Positions 1-7,786 of a stretch of DNA of 13,238 nucleotides are shown here, in pieces (the stretch's first letter is position 1; each line of letters starts with the position of its first letter). The translations under genes were made by a program, and so were the position numbers. The stretch comes from Prevotella sp. CAG:1092 (lineage in GTDB: Bacteria > Bacteroidota > Bacteroidia > Bacteroidales > Bacteroidaceae): contig HF994120.1 of NCBI GenBank assembly GCA_000436915.1, forward strand, positions 1 through 13,238, read 5' to 3'. The notes beneath the pieces are model-generated. The model was given only the letters and a program-made list of their open reading frames with translations, did not search any database and was not told where the DNA came from.

Positions 1-20
1 TACATTGCGCTCGCTTGCAT

Positions 21-55
21 TATCTTTGCATAAGATTGGCTGTACTCGCCAATCT
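21..55 (+). promoter_or_regulatory. Probable -7 promoter box and 5' leader hairpin of the RHS gene
   Basis: The octamer TATCTTTG at 21-28 fits the Bacteroidota -7 consensus TAnnTTTG. The matching -33 TTTG element would fall at or beyond the left edge, so it cannot be checked. A start about 7 bases after the box would lie near 34-36, at the foot of an 8-bp perfect stem (33-40 pairing with 48-55, 7-base loop). No T-run follows the stem, so it is not an intrinsic terminator. It would sit at the very 5' end of the RHS mRNA, where hairpins often stabilise transcripts; that role is inference. The remaining bases to the start codon at 100 are AT-rich, with no clear Shine-Dalgarno sequence, as is usual in this phylum. 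Confidence 0.45.
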
Positions 56-99
56 GAGAGTAAACTTCTTTCATATTATTAAATGCTAATATTAACTTT

Positions 100-3000
100 A
101 TGTTGATTCTAAAATCCTACATTACTCGATTGGCCGCATCGTTGTTTCTTGCAGTGCTAACCATATATTTGTCCGTTGCTGATAATAATAAGGTTGATAT
201 TAGTTTGTTCGGCTATAAAGTCCAACCTCCAATAAACAATCTCTCAGAGTTAGGCATTGGAACGGCACAAACATCTGCAAGTGTGTCTTCCATGGGAGCT
301 TCTATTTGTGATATATTAATAGATGCTCCCAAAGGTCCTGCAGGAGTGAAACCGCAAATCGGTTTGTCGTATAATAGTTTGCGTGGGGTGGGGCTTGCTG
401 GGTATGGCTTTGATATATCTGGCATATCTGTCATTACGCGCGGAATGAGAGATATATACCATGACGAAAAAAACAATGGCATAAGCTTTACAGATGATGA
501 TGCTTTCTTTCTTGACGGCAAGCGGTTGATAAAGTCTAATGATGTAAACGATAAAGTGACGTTTAATCCCGAGGGGGATATGGATATCACAGTATACATG
601 GAGCACGACGAGAAATCCCATGAGATACCTGTATTTATCGTACAAGACTCTGAAGGCAACACAATTACATACGGAAGTTCTGTTTCCACACGCAACGATT
701 ACACATCTTCGTCAGGCAAGTATTGTAATACAGCGTGGTATGTCGACAAGTGTGTTGACAGATGTGGCAACATAACTCAATATCATTACATAAAGGATAA
801 TATGCATGTGTATCCGTTAAGGATAGAGTATGGTAGTAATGTTGGTTGCAGTGTGTCGAGTAAGAATGTTATTGAATTTTCTTATGACTCTCTGCCTGCG
901 TCAGAACGTATTCCGTATCGTTGTGGCGGTAATCAAGCTTTTGTAGGACTAATACTGAAGAAAATTACAACAAAGAGTGGTAATGACATCTTTAGGCAAT
1001 ATACTTGTGAGTATGGAGATGGTGCGCCGGCGAAGAGACTATTGAAAGTAACAGTGGCTAACGATAAAGGAGAAACATTGCCTCCTACAACACTGGCATG
1101 GCATCCCATGACTTCAAACTATTCTGCTTCCGATATAGACATCCAGTTGCTCGAAGAAAATAGAGATCTAAAGATAAAAGACCGCCAATACCTTAGCCTC
1201 GATATAAACTCCGATGGATATGACGATATAGTGGAGTTGTCTAACGTAGAGGAAAAAGGACATTCTGAAGGTGGCATACATTATTATACCTACCTAAATT
1301 ATTATAAAAACACGGCTAAGTATGATAGCAAGAATCCGCAATTTGTATATTGCAAAACGCTAAAACTCTCTCCAAACATATCAGGCAAGTTGTCTACGGC
1401 TTGGGAAATGCCAGCGTGTATTGACTTTGATGGTGATGGACTTAACGATATTGTAATCTGTGATAAAAGGGAAATATATGGCGATAATGACGTGATATGG
1501 ACAATAGTACCAGGTAAAAGCATTGCCGATTATTCATGGGATTACAATATGCTTTCAATCCATACAAAATGCAAGGGAACAAGAAATGTTTATACCTATG
1601 GCGATTTCAATAACAATGGGAGAACCGATATCTTACAGATGGAACAAACCCCTGTTGTAGGTTTATATCCATGTCATTTTATATCTTGCACAGATAGTAT
1701 CGTTGCCAATAAGCGTATGGTGGCAGATTTTTCTTTACCACTCAGTTCAGAGCCTTGCCGACTATTTGCATCTGATTTCGATGGTGATGGTACGGAGGAT
1801 TTGATGGTAGTCTGCAAGACGGAGTATAGCATCTTTTGGAACAATCGTGATAGTATTCCTTTTTCTTCTGGCAATATGGTAAGTGGAAACAACGTGAAAG
1901 AAGTAACGAATATACAATTGGGCGACTTCAATGGTGATGGCATGGCAGACATCGTAATGAACCAAGAAGGGGAAAGTGTATATAGGATAGCTTTCGCCAA
2001 TGGCGATGGTACGTTCTCAGAAGGCGAAGCTTTTATGCCAAATTTACCAGCAGAAAATCAAGACAAGGATAATGTAAAATATACCATGGTGGTAACAGAT
2101 CTTGATCGTGATGGACGCTCTGATGTCGTAATAGCAAAGGCTGCCAAGTCGAAAGTCAAAAGCAATGATATAGTCTGGCTTTACTCCAATGGCAATACAC
2201 TTGTTCAGAAACGTCATGTCTCAATGTCTGGCGAGGACGAGTCGAAGTGGTTTAACACGATGCTTGGTCATTTCACAGGCAATGGCTCACTTGGTTTGAT
2301 ACATTTTGGAGGAAACATCCTTAATGGAGATGACACTTGTGGCAAGAGACTTTATAGCGACTCATCATGGAATTGTGAAAATGGCTTGTTGGCTTCAGTA
2401 ACAGACGGAATGGGTAAGAAAACGACTTTTTCGTATACTATGCTATTTGATACTGGCGTGTATACTTGCTCGAAGAAATCTGCTTGGCCAGTGCTTAACG
2501 TCAATTTTCCTCTTACCATTGTAAAGAGTATGTCAAAAACCAATGGAACTTATGATGATACAGAGTTTACATACAAGTATTCTAACCTACAAATAGAAAA
2601 AACAGGTCGTGGATTGCTGCCGTTTGAAACAATGGAGATTTATGATGACTGCAACGAAATCACTACAACCACTACAATAAAGAAATGGGACAAAGAATTG
2701 TGGCTCCCATTGTCTACCATATCGACCAAAAAAGGTAAGGATTGGACATCGATAACCGAAACAGATAATGCCATAATAAAAAAGCCTAATAAAAACTATA
2801 TTTTGCTTCCAAGTAAGATAAATGAAACAGACCCAGAGGGATTGATTACAAGCATTGAGAATTTTTATGACCAAGACTATGGGTATATAACATCTTCCAG
2901 CAAGTATTTAGACAATGGTCGCATGTACGATCTGACTTGTTTCGACGAATATAAGAAATACAAGGGAACGTGGTTGCCTACAACAATATATACAACTACG

Positions 3001-6000
3001 AAGCATAGTGATGACAAAAACAAGTGTGTGGCAACAACAAAGGTAGAATATTACGACAATGGTCTTGCCAAAAATACCACCACTTTGTTTGGTACGGATA
3101 TGGCAACAACAAAATCTATGTCTTATGACTTGTGGGGCAATATGGTAAGTGTTTCTGTTTCTGCTCCAAAAGCCAAATCTGCCACAACTTATTTAGATTA
3201 TGACTCTACAGGGTGCTTCCTTATAGGTAAGCGGACAATGCCAACAACAACATCTTTAGCCTATACTTATGACAAATTTGGTAATATAAAGTCCATGACA
3301 GACAATACTAACCAGTCTCGTCCTTTGATAACGACATATACTTATGATTCGTGGGGACGCCTTTTGCAGACAATATCGCCAAGAGGTGGGGTGAGTGCAA
3401 CGAAGATATATGCCATGCCAAATAATGGATATGCCGTGGCGAGCATGGGGAATGGCAGTCCATGGCGCATGGTATGGTATGACCAAGTGGGCAGAAAAAC
3501 GAAAGAGCAAACCATAGGGATAGGCGATGTTGTTGAAACAAAAAGCTATGTCTACGACAAGGTCGGCAACATGACAAGCGCAAAGATGGATAAAGGTGCG
3601 CTCAACTTTTCACAGACAATGGAATACGATAGCAGAAATCGAGTCGTGAAGATGTCTGATAGTCGTGGCAATGAGCTATTGATGTCGTACGGACCTAAAA
3701 AGACAACAACCATTCGCAACGGAAAGAAATACACCACATCATACGACTCTTGGGGAAATGTGAAGGGCGTGAGAGACCCTCTTTGCGCTGTTTCCAACTA
3801 TTATTGTTCCAATGGCAAACCAAGTAAAAGTGGCATATATCCTTTGTATACCACTATGGAATATGACATTGCTGGCAATCGAACCAAAATGGATGACCCA
3901 GATAGTGGCGTTACAACTTATGAGTATAATGGTTTGGGACAACTGCTCACACAAACTGATGCCAGGGGCGTGACAACAGAAAATATCTACGATGATTTGA
4001 ATAGACTCGTAAAGACAGATATTGACGGAATATCCACGACTTACGAATACGGCAAATCTGGCAATTCTTTTGGCTTACCCATGAAGGAACAGGTAAATGA
4101 CATGAAAGAAGAGCGAGAATACAATGAGTATGGTGATGTGATAAAGGAAACGAGGAACATAAAGGGCAGGAATATGTCTTTTGAATATTCCTACGACTCT
4201 CTCGGACGTGTGCGTGAGCAAACTTTCCCCAATGGATTGAAGCTAAAGTTTGTTTACGATAGCTATGGCAACCATGTACAAACACTCAAGGGAACTTCAA
4301 ATGTTTGGAAGTTCCTATCGTTTGATGGAAAGACACAAAAAGAGCAGATAGGCAAGGATTTCGTGCGCACAACAGTTCTAGACAGTTGTGGCTATCCTCT
4401 GTCCATAAGTTTGATGAAGGGAACTAAGATGCTTCATGAGATGAATTTCCATTATGACCCACAGACAGGTAACTTGATGTCGCGTCGTGGCATGGAGCCT
4501 GAGGGCTCACCAGAGGAGTTTACTTATGACGACCTTGACCGACTTACCTCGTATACCGAGCTAGATCATTATGTGCATAACATGGAGTATGATAAATATG
4601 GTAGGATAAAATACAAGTATGGTGTGGGTAACTACGAGGTAGGACATGGGCACAATGTTATGCAAGTCTCCAACGAACTTGACTCAATAACAGGCTATCC
4701 GCAAGCTGTATTGTATAATGGGTATGGAAAAGTTGTTCGCATAACAGGTATAAACGGCACACTGAATATTGAATATGGCCCAGACATGGAACGTTGGTAC
4801 GAGAAGGATGACAGAGCAAACCGCACAATATATTTTTTTGAAGACTATGAACGTCAGGAAAAGTCTGATGACTATCTTGACATCTGCTATCTTGACGGAG
4901 GAGTTTTGTATATGTCTTCGCGCCATTCTGCAGATGTCTATTGTGCCTTTACCGACAATCTCGGGTCATACGTGAAAATCTATTCTTCTTCAGGCGAAGA
5001 GGTGTTCCATTCTTCTTATGACGCATGGGGTAAGCCTAAATGTTTGAAAAACGATATAGGCTTCCACCGTGGATATTGCGGTCACGAAATGATCGATGGA
5101 GGATGGCTTATAAACATGAATGGCAGGATTTACGACCCATGGCTTGCTATGTTTCTTAGTCCAGACAACTATATTCAAGACCCTCTGAATAGTCAGAATT
5201 TCAATCGTTATAGCTATTGCATCAACAATCCGCTGAAATACACCGACCTAACGGGCAATATGTTTGAAGTGTTCATAGCTTTCTCGTTATTCAATATAGC
5301 GAGCAACATGATGATAGCCTCGATGAACGGCCAAAATATGTGGAAGGCAGCTGCCCGAAGCGCATTGGTATCGTTTGCCACCTATGGCATCGGACAAGCC
5401 TTTGGCAATATGGGAAGCATAGCCCACGAGGCTTTGCGTGCAGGTGCGCATGGCGTAGTGGGTGGCATAGCTAATGTTCTTGGTGGTGGAAGTTTTGGTA
5501 GTGGCTTTTTGTCAAGTTCGTTGTCTTCTGGCTTGGGCTCATATATATCATCACTTGATATGAGTATTGTGGGTAAGTATGCTTCTTCCGCTATTGTTGG
5601 TGGAGTCTCTGCTTGGGCGTCAAGTGGTGATATCTTGTCGGGCGCATTACAAGGGTTGACAATAGGATTTCTCAATCATGGAGTGCATGAGAATAACATT
5701 GATAAGGAAATCAATTTATCAGAAGTAGAAGTTATAGGCAATGCGCAGCTTTACAAGTATACCCAAGCGATAGGTATTTATGCGACATCGGAAAATGCTC
5801 TAACAATCTTAAAAGGATTTAATGACTGTATGCGCAAGGTAAGAATTGGAACCAATGGTAAAATGTATTTACCAAAGAAAAAAGGTCAGTTTAGAGGAAA
5901 TCAATATGTGAAGACAAAACCATTGAAAGGAATTCCTTACTTGGGAAAAATCAATAAAGTTTATCAAGCAGCAGAAGATATCGGAGAAATTAATATTGCT

Positions 6001-6234
6001 CTGATTGAGGATGGTGGACAATGGGGTGAAAATTGTGAAAGATGTGTTGTGAAATTGACGGGAAAACATATAGGAACAATAGCTGGCTCCTATGCGGGAA
6101 AATTATCTGGACAATATTTTGGCCAAGGCGTTTTTTCAGTTCCGTTGGGTATAGGTATGGGTATTGCAGGAGGTTACGTAGGTGGAGCGTTAGGTGAAAA
6201 TATTAGTTTGTGGATTTACGATTCTTGTTATTGA
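100..6234 (+). CDS. Giant secreted SpvB/FG-GAP/RHS-repeat protein with variable toxin-like C-terminus
   Basis: A 2044-residue protein likely to act as an exported shell that carries a C-terminal effector. Residues 1-27 form a Sec signal peptide (basic n-region, hydrophobic core, SVA cleavage site). About 45-330 resemble the SpvB/TcaC N-terminal domain (GLSYNS, GYGFDISGIS). Six FG-GAP/VCBS calcium-type loops of the form DxDGDGxxD lie near 366-382, 439-453, 501-513, 557-571, 607-619 and 665-678. About 17 YD motifs (YDSWGR, YDKVGN, YDSLGR and others) fill roughly 1020-1645. The RHS-associated core is at 1675-1719 (GRIYDPW, NRYSYCINNPLKYTDLTG). After it come a Gly/Ser/Ala-rich hydrophobic segment (about 1720-1865), the linker LSEVEVIG at 1873-1880, and a variable domain of about 164 residues ending in a glycine-zipper-like tail (about 1990-2044). 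No PAAR or other type VI secretion domain is visible. By family knowledge this is a polymorphic toxin or WapA/TcB-TcC-like protein. The activity of the C-terminal domain is not recognised. Confidence 0.9.
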   Translation: MLILKSYITRLAASLFLAVLTIYLSVADNNKVDISLFGYKVQPPINNLSELGIGTAQTSASVSSMGASICDILIDAPKGPAGVKPQIGLSYNSLRGVGLAGYGFDISGISVITRGMRDIYHDEKNNGISFTDDDAFFLDGKRLIKSNDVNDKVTFNPEGDMDITVYMEHDEKSHEIPVFIVQDSEGNTITYGSSVSTRNDYTSSSGKYCNTAWYVDKCVDRCGNITQYHYIKDNMHVYPLRIEYGSNVGCSVSSKNVIEFSYDSLPASERIPYRCGGNQAFVGLILKKITTKSGNDIFRQYTCEYGDGAPAKRLLKVTVANDKGETLPPTTLAWHPMTSNYSASDIDIQLLEENRDLKIKDRQYLSLDINSDGYDDIVELSNVEEKGHSEGGIHYYTYLNYYKNTAKYDSKNPQFVYCKTLKLSPNISGKLSTAWEMPACIDFDGDGLNDIVICDKREIYGDNDVIWTIVPGKSIADYSWDYNMLSIHTKCKGTRNVYTYGDFNNNGRTDILQMEQTPVVGLYPCHFISCTDSIVANKRMVADFSLPLSSEPCRLFASDFDGDGTEDLMVVCKTEYSIFWNNRDSIPFSSGNMVSGNNVKEVTNIQLGDFNGDGMADIVMNQEGESVYRIAFANGDGTFSEGEAFMPNLPAENQDKDNVKYTMVVTDLDRDGRSDVVIAKAAKSKVKSNDIVWLYSNGNTLVQKRHVSMSGEDESKWFNTMLGHFTGNGSLGLIHFGGNILNGDDTCGKRLYSDSSWNCENGLLASVTDGMGKKTTFSYTMLFDTGVYTCSKKSAWPVLNVNFPLTIVKSMSKTNGTYDDTEFTYKYSNLQIEKTGRGLLPFETMEIYDDCNEITTTTTIKKWDKELWLPLSTISTKKGKDWTSITETDNAIIKKPNKNYILLPSKINETDPEGLITSIENFYDQDYGYITSSSKYLDNGRMYDLTCFDEYKKYKGTWLPTTIYTTTKHSDDKNKCVATTKVEYYDNGLAKNTTTLFGTDMATTKSMSYDLWGNMVSVSVSAPKAKSATTYLDYDSTGCFLIGKRTMPTTTSLAYTYDKFGNIKSMTDNTNQSRPLITTYTYDSWGRLLQTISPRGGVSATKIYAMPNNGYAVASMGNGSPWRMVWYDQVGRKTKEQTIGIGDVVETKSYVYDKVGNMTSAKMDKGALNFSQTMEYDSRNRVVKMSDSRGNELLMSYGPKKTTTIRNGKKYTTSYDSWGNVKGVRDPLCAVSNYYCSNGKPSKSGIYPLYTTMEYDIAGNRTKMDDPDSGVTTYEYNGLGQLLTQTDARGVTTENIYDDLNRLVKTDIDGISTTYEYGKSGNSFGLPMKEQVNDMKEEREYNEYGDVIKETRNIKGRNMSFEYSYDSLGRVREQTFPNGLKLKFVYDSYGNHVQTLKGTSNVWKFLSFDGKTQKEQIGKDFVRTTVLDSCGYPLSISLMKGTKMLHEMNFHYDPQTGNLMSRRGMEPEGSPEEFTYDDLDRLTSYTELDHYVHNMEYDKYGRIKYKYGVGNYEVGHGHNVMQVSNELDSITGYPQAVLYNGYGKVVRITGINGTLNIEYGPDMERWYEKDDRANRTIYFFEDYERQEKSDDYLDICYLDGGVLYMSSRHSADVYCAFTDNLGSYVKIYSSSGEEVFHSSYDAWGKPKCLKNDIGFHRGYCGHEMIDGGWLINMNGRIYDPWLAMFLSPDNYIQDPLNSQNFNRYSYCINNPLKYTDLTGNMFEVFIAFSLFNIASNMMIASMNGQNMWKAAARSALVSFATYGIGQAFGNMGSIAHEALRAGAHGVVGGIANVLGGGSFGSGFLSSSLSSGLGSYISSLDMSIVGKYASSAIVGGVSAWASSGDILSGALQGLTIGFLNHGVHENNIDKEINLSEVEVIGNAQLYKYTQAIGIYATSENALTILKGFNDCMRKVRIGTNGKMYLPKKKGQFRGNQYVKTKPLKGIPYLGKINKVYQAAEDIGEINIALIEDGGQWGENCERCVVKLTGKHIGTIAGSYAGKLSGQYFGQGVFSVPLGIGMGIAGGYVGGALGENISLWIYDSCY
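5257..6231 (+). other. Variable C-terminal (RHS-CT) region after the RHS core
   Basis: This part of the RHS gene encodes residues 1720-2044, beyond the core motif that normally marks the end of the conserved shell. The first portion (about 1720-1865) is rich in Gly, Ala and Ser and resembles the pre-toxin segment common in RHS proteins (AGAHGVVGG, GGGSFGSGFL). The LSEVEVIG linker follows, and then an unrecognised domain containing two Cys in CERC, several Lys-rich stretches (LPKKKGQF) and a hydrophobic tail with repeated Gly-x3-Gly spacing (GIGMGIAGGYVGGALG). A membrane-active toxin is plausible from the tail. No nuclease, deaminase or ADP-ribosyltransferase motif can be pointed to. Confidence 0.6.
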
Positions 6235-6254
6235 TTAATTTTAATATATTTATT

Positions 6255-6815
6255 ATGTTCATTTTTTTTAATAGAATATTGTATTCTCTATATTGTTGGG
6301 AAATGGTGTTGGATAAAGTCGTGGATTTTTTGTTTACACCATTTAGGTTGTTACTTTCTAAAGCTGTTTATAAATTAAATTTGTTTGGAAGTGTCAAAAG
6401 GCATTATCATAGTTATGAAGAATTTGAAGAGGATAAGAAAAGAGGTTATGAGGACCTTACTTGTAATCTTGATTATGGGACATGCTCGTATAGAAGTAAA
6501 GGAACATTGTGCGCATCATTAATGCCATATTTCATGTTGGTAATATCCATTAATAAGTATATGCGTGTTTTACCAATGCCAGATATGCCGTTTGAAGCAT
6601 GGTTGCTTATAACAGCGACTCTTTCAAGTTCGATAATAAATTTCTTTTGTTTGCGCAAAGATAGGTTCAAGACATATTTCAAGAAGTTTAAAAACAAAAA
6701 GAATATTCTAAAATGGCATCTCGTGTGTTTGTTTTATATTATAGGTACATGTATATCGACTTATTATGCAATAATGTTTTTTAATGCGGAACGTTTTGGA
6801 TTTAAACCGTTTTGA
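6255..6815 (+). CDS. Small multi-pass membrane protein, candidate immunity protein
   Basis: A 186-residue protein with no family I recognise. It has a hydrophobic N-terminus (MFIFFNRILYSLYC), a polar, acidic middle (HSYEEFEEDKKRGYEDL), and three likely membrane segments near residues 85-105, 113-133 and 156-175; the last two are separated by a very basic loop (RKDRFKTYFKKFKNKKN). The start at 6255 is chosen because it lies 20 bases after the RHS stop. An in-frame ATG at 6210 would overlap the RHS gene by 25 bases and add a poor N-terminus. The position directly behind an RHS variable C-terminus, the tight spacing and the very low GC content (17% by hand count in 6241-6300) are typical of cognate immunity genes. 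A membrane immunity protein would suit a membrane-acting toxin. Function is inferred from context only. Confidence 0.7.
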   Translation: MFIFFNRILYSLYCWEMVLDKVVDFLFTPFRLLLSKAVYKLNLFGSVKRHYHSYEEFEEDKKRGYEDLTCNLDYGTCSYRSKGTLCASLMPYFMLVISINKYMRVLPMPDMPFEAWLLITATLSSSIINFFCLRKDRFKTYFKKFKNKKNILKWHLVCLFYIIGTCISTYYAIMFFNAERFGFKPF

Positions 6816-6865
6816 TTACTAAGCATTTATCATCCTGTATTGGGTACAAATTAACAAAAACAGTT

Positions 6866-7282
6866 ATGAAACATTTTTTGATTACAATATTTCTTACATT
6901 ATCGATATCGTGCAGTACCTATGCGCAAAATGCCATTTACTATGGCTATGATGCCGCAGGCAACAGAATCTACAGAGAGTTGCGCTCACAACCGGGAAAG
7001 AGAATGCGTAAACAGATGGATGGTGATACATTAAATATCAATGGCAGTAATATAAGGATTAGACTTGATGCAAGCCGACAGCAAATATTGATATCTGTTG
7101 ATGGCAAAAAGACTGATTGCAATATCGTTGCATCTTTGTTTACGATGGATGGTAAACTGATTTACAAGACGAAAGTGGAGACGGAAAGCATCTCTATACC
7201 AATATTGTCATCGTATGGCAGGATGTTTATTCTCATGGTGCGAGTTGGTGGCATTAGTGAAAGTTGGAAGATAGTGATATGA
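6866..7282 (+). CDS. Small secreted protein with one YD motif and a T9SS-like C-terminal tail
   Basis: A 138-residue protein. Residues 1-20 form a signal peptide (hydrophobic ILITIFLTLS-type core, STYAQ cleavage site). Immediately after it comes a single RHS-like motif, YGYDAAGNRIYREL. The last 60 or so residues (SLFTMDGKLIYKT, then MFILMVRVGG, ending SWKIVI) match the general pattern of a type A T9SS sorting domain: a DMxGk-like turn, a strand, then a lysine near the end. The start at 6866 is preferred over an in-frame ATG at 6812 because it puts the signal peptide at the N-terminus. It follows the putative immunity gene by 50 bases and may belong to the RHS module; similar short YD-motif proteins are known beside Bacteroidota RHS genes. 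Its role is unknown. The gene ends exactly where a lipoprotein gene fragment begins. Confidence 0.75.
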   Translation: MKHFLITIFLTLSISCSTYAQNAIYYGYDAAGNRIYRELRSQPGKRMRKQMDGDTLNINGSNIRIRLDASRQQILISVDGKKTDCNIVASLFTMDGKLIYKTKVETESISIPILSSYGRMFILMVRVGGISESWKIVI

Positions 7283-7283
7283 C

Positions 7284-7478
7284 GTATGTTCCTGCAATCA
7301 TTGACGATGATATGATAGCTGCATTCTTCTATTTAGGTTCTTATGGAAAGGGTCCATCTGTATTGCCTACAAGCTGCAAGGTTACTGATACAGATGATGA
7401 AGGAACATATGTACAGACCTACTCATGTAGCTACACTCTGAATAGTGACGGAACCGTCAATACGTTTAATGGCATAGA
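7284..7478 (+). pseudogene. Remnant of a DUF4595-like lipoprotein gene (3' portion)
   Basis: These 195 bases repeat 8206-8400 with no gaps and 14 mismatches (about 93% identity by hand count). They encode the same protein stretch, from YVPAIIDDDMIAAFF to TVNTFNGI. No matching 5' part exists upstream: homology starts two bases after the stop codon of the small secreted protein. The frame is still open and runs without a stop into the next lipoprotein gene, so a gene caller may start a spurious fused ORF at 7264. Several differences are amino-acid changes clustered in one loop, so this looks like the tail of a diverged tandem paralog rather than a fresh copy. The loss of its 5' part was probably caused by arrival of the RHS module or by recombination. 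Confidence 0.75.
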
Positions 7479-7530
7479 AAAAGAAAGGGAAAAGGGAATG
7501 AAAAAGATTTTTAGTAATTTTATTGTTAGA

Positions 7531-7761
7531 ATGAACAAGACAGTCTTTGTGTTTGCTACAGCGGCTGTATGTGCGTTAGGTACATTATCTTGTGGTGGCG
7601 ACGACGATGGTGATGAAGCCGGCGGCGGTGGTTCGTCTGCAGGCAATACGGAGTCGGGTGTGATTCAAACCCCAACAGGAGGAGCTGTACGAGTGGCTCA
7701 GGCAGGAGAATATACCTTCTCATACAATAGCGACGGGACTCTTGCGTCCTTCTTTCAATAG
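7531..7761 (+). pseudogene. N-terminal fragment of a frameshifted surface lipoprotein
   Basis: This fragment encodes 76 residues. It starts with a lipoprotein signal peptide (MNKTVFVFATAAVCALGTLS) and Cys at 21, followed by GGDDDGDE, an acidic patch like the Bacteroidota lipoprotein export signal that directs proteins to the cell surface. A Gly/Ser-rich linker and the start of a DUF4595-like repeat (YTFSYNSDGTLASFF) come next. The frame then hits a TAG inside the second copy of a 31-bp tandem duplication. An in-frame ATG at 7498 would add 11 residues (MKKIFSNFIVR) and is possible, but 7531 gives a more typical signal. If one copy of the duplication is removed, the frame joins the downstream fragment into one protein of about 321 residues. 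The gene is therefore probably broken, unless the duplication is a phase-variable state or an assembly artefact. Confidence 0.75.
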
Positions 7762-7786
7762 CGACGGTACTCTTGCTTCCTTCTTT
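7725..7786 (+). repeat. 31-bp direct tandem duplication causing a frameshift
   Basis: Copy 1 is 7725-7755 and copy 2 is 7756-7786, with no bases between them. They match at 29 of 31 positions; copy 2 has T for G at two sites. Both encode NSDGTLASFF, each in its own frame. Since 31 is not a multiple of three, the second copy shifts the lipoprotein frame and creates the stop at 7759-7761. Confidence 0.9.

Noticed and set aside
6210..6254. Upstream ATG for the small membrane protein
   Set aside because: It overlaps the RHS gene by 25 bases in another frame and offers no better translation context than 6255. It remains possible.
7264..7530. Possible gene start at 7264 fusing the remnant to the lipoprotein
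   Set aside because: It would place the lipoprotein signal peptide internally. The 7284-7478 part matches a C-terminal region, so the open frame is a leftover rather than a real N-terminus.
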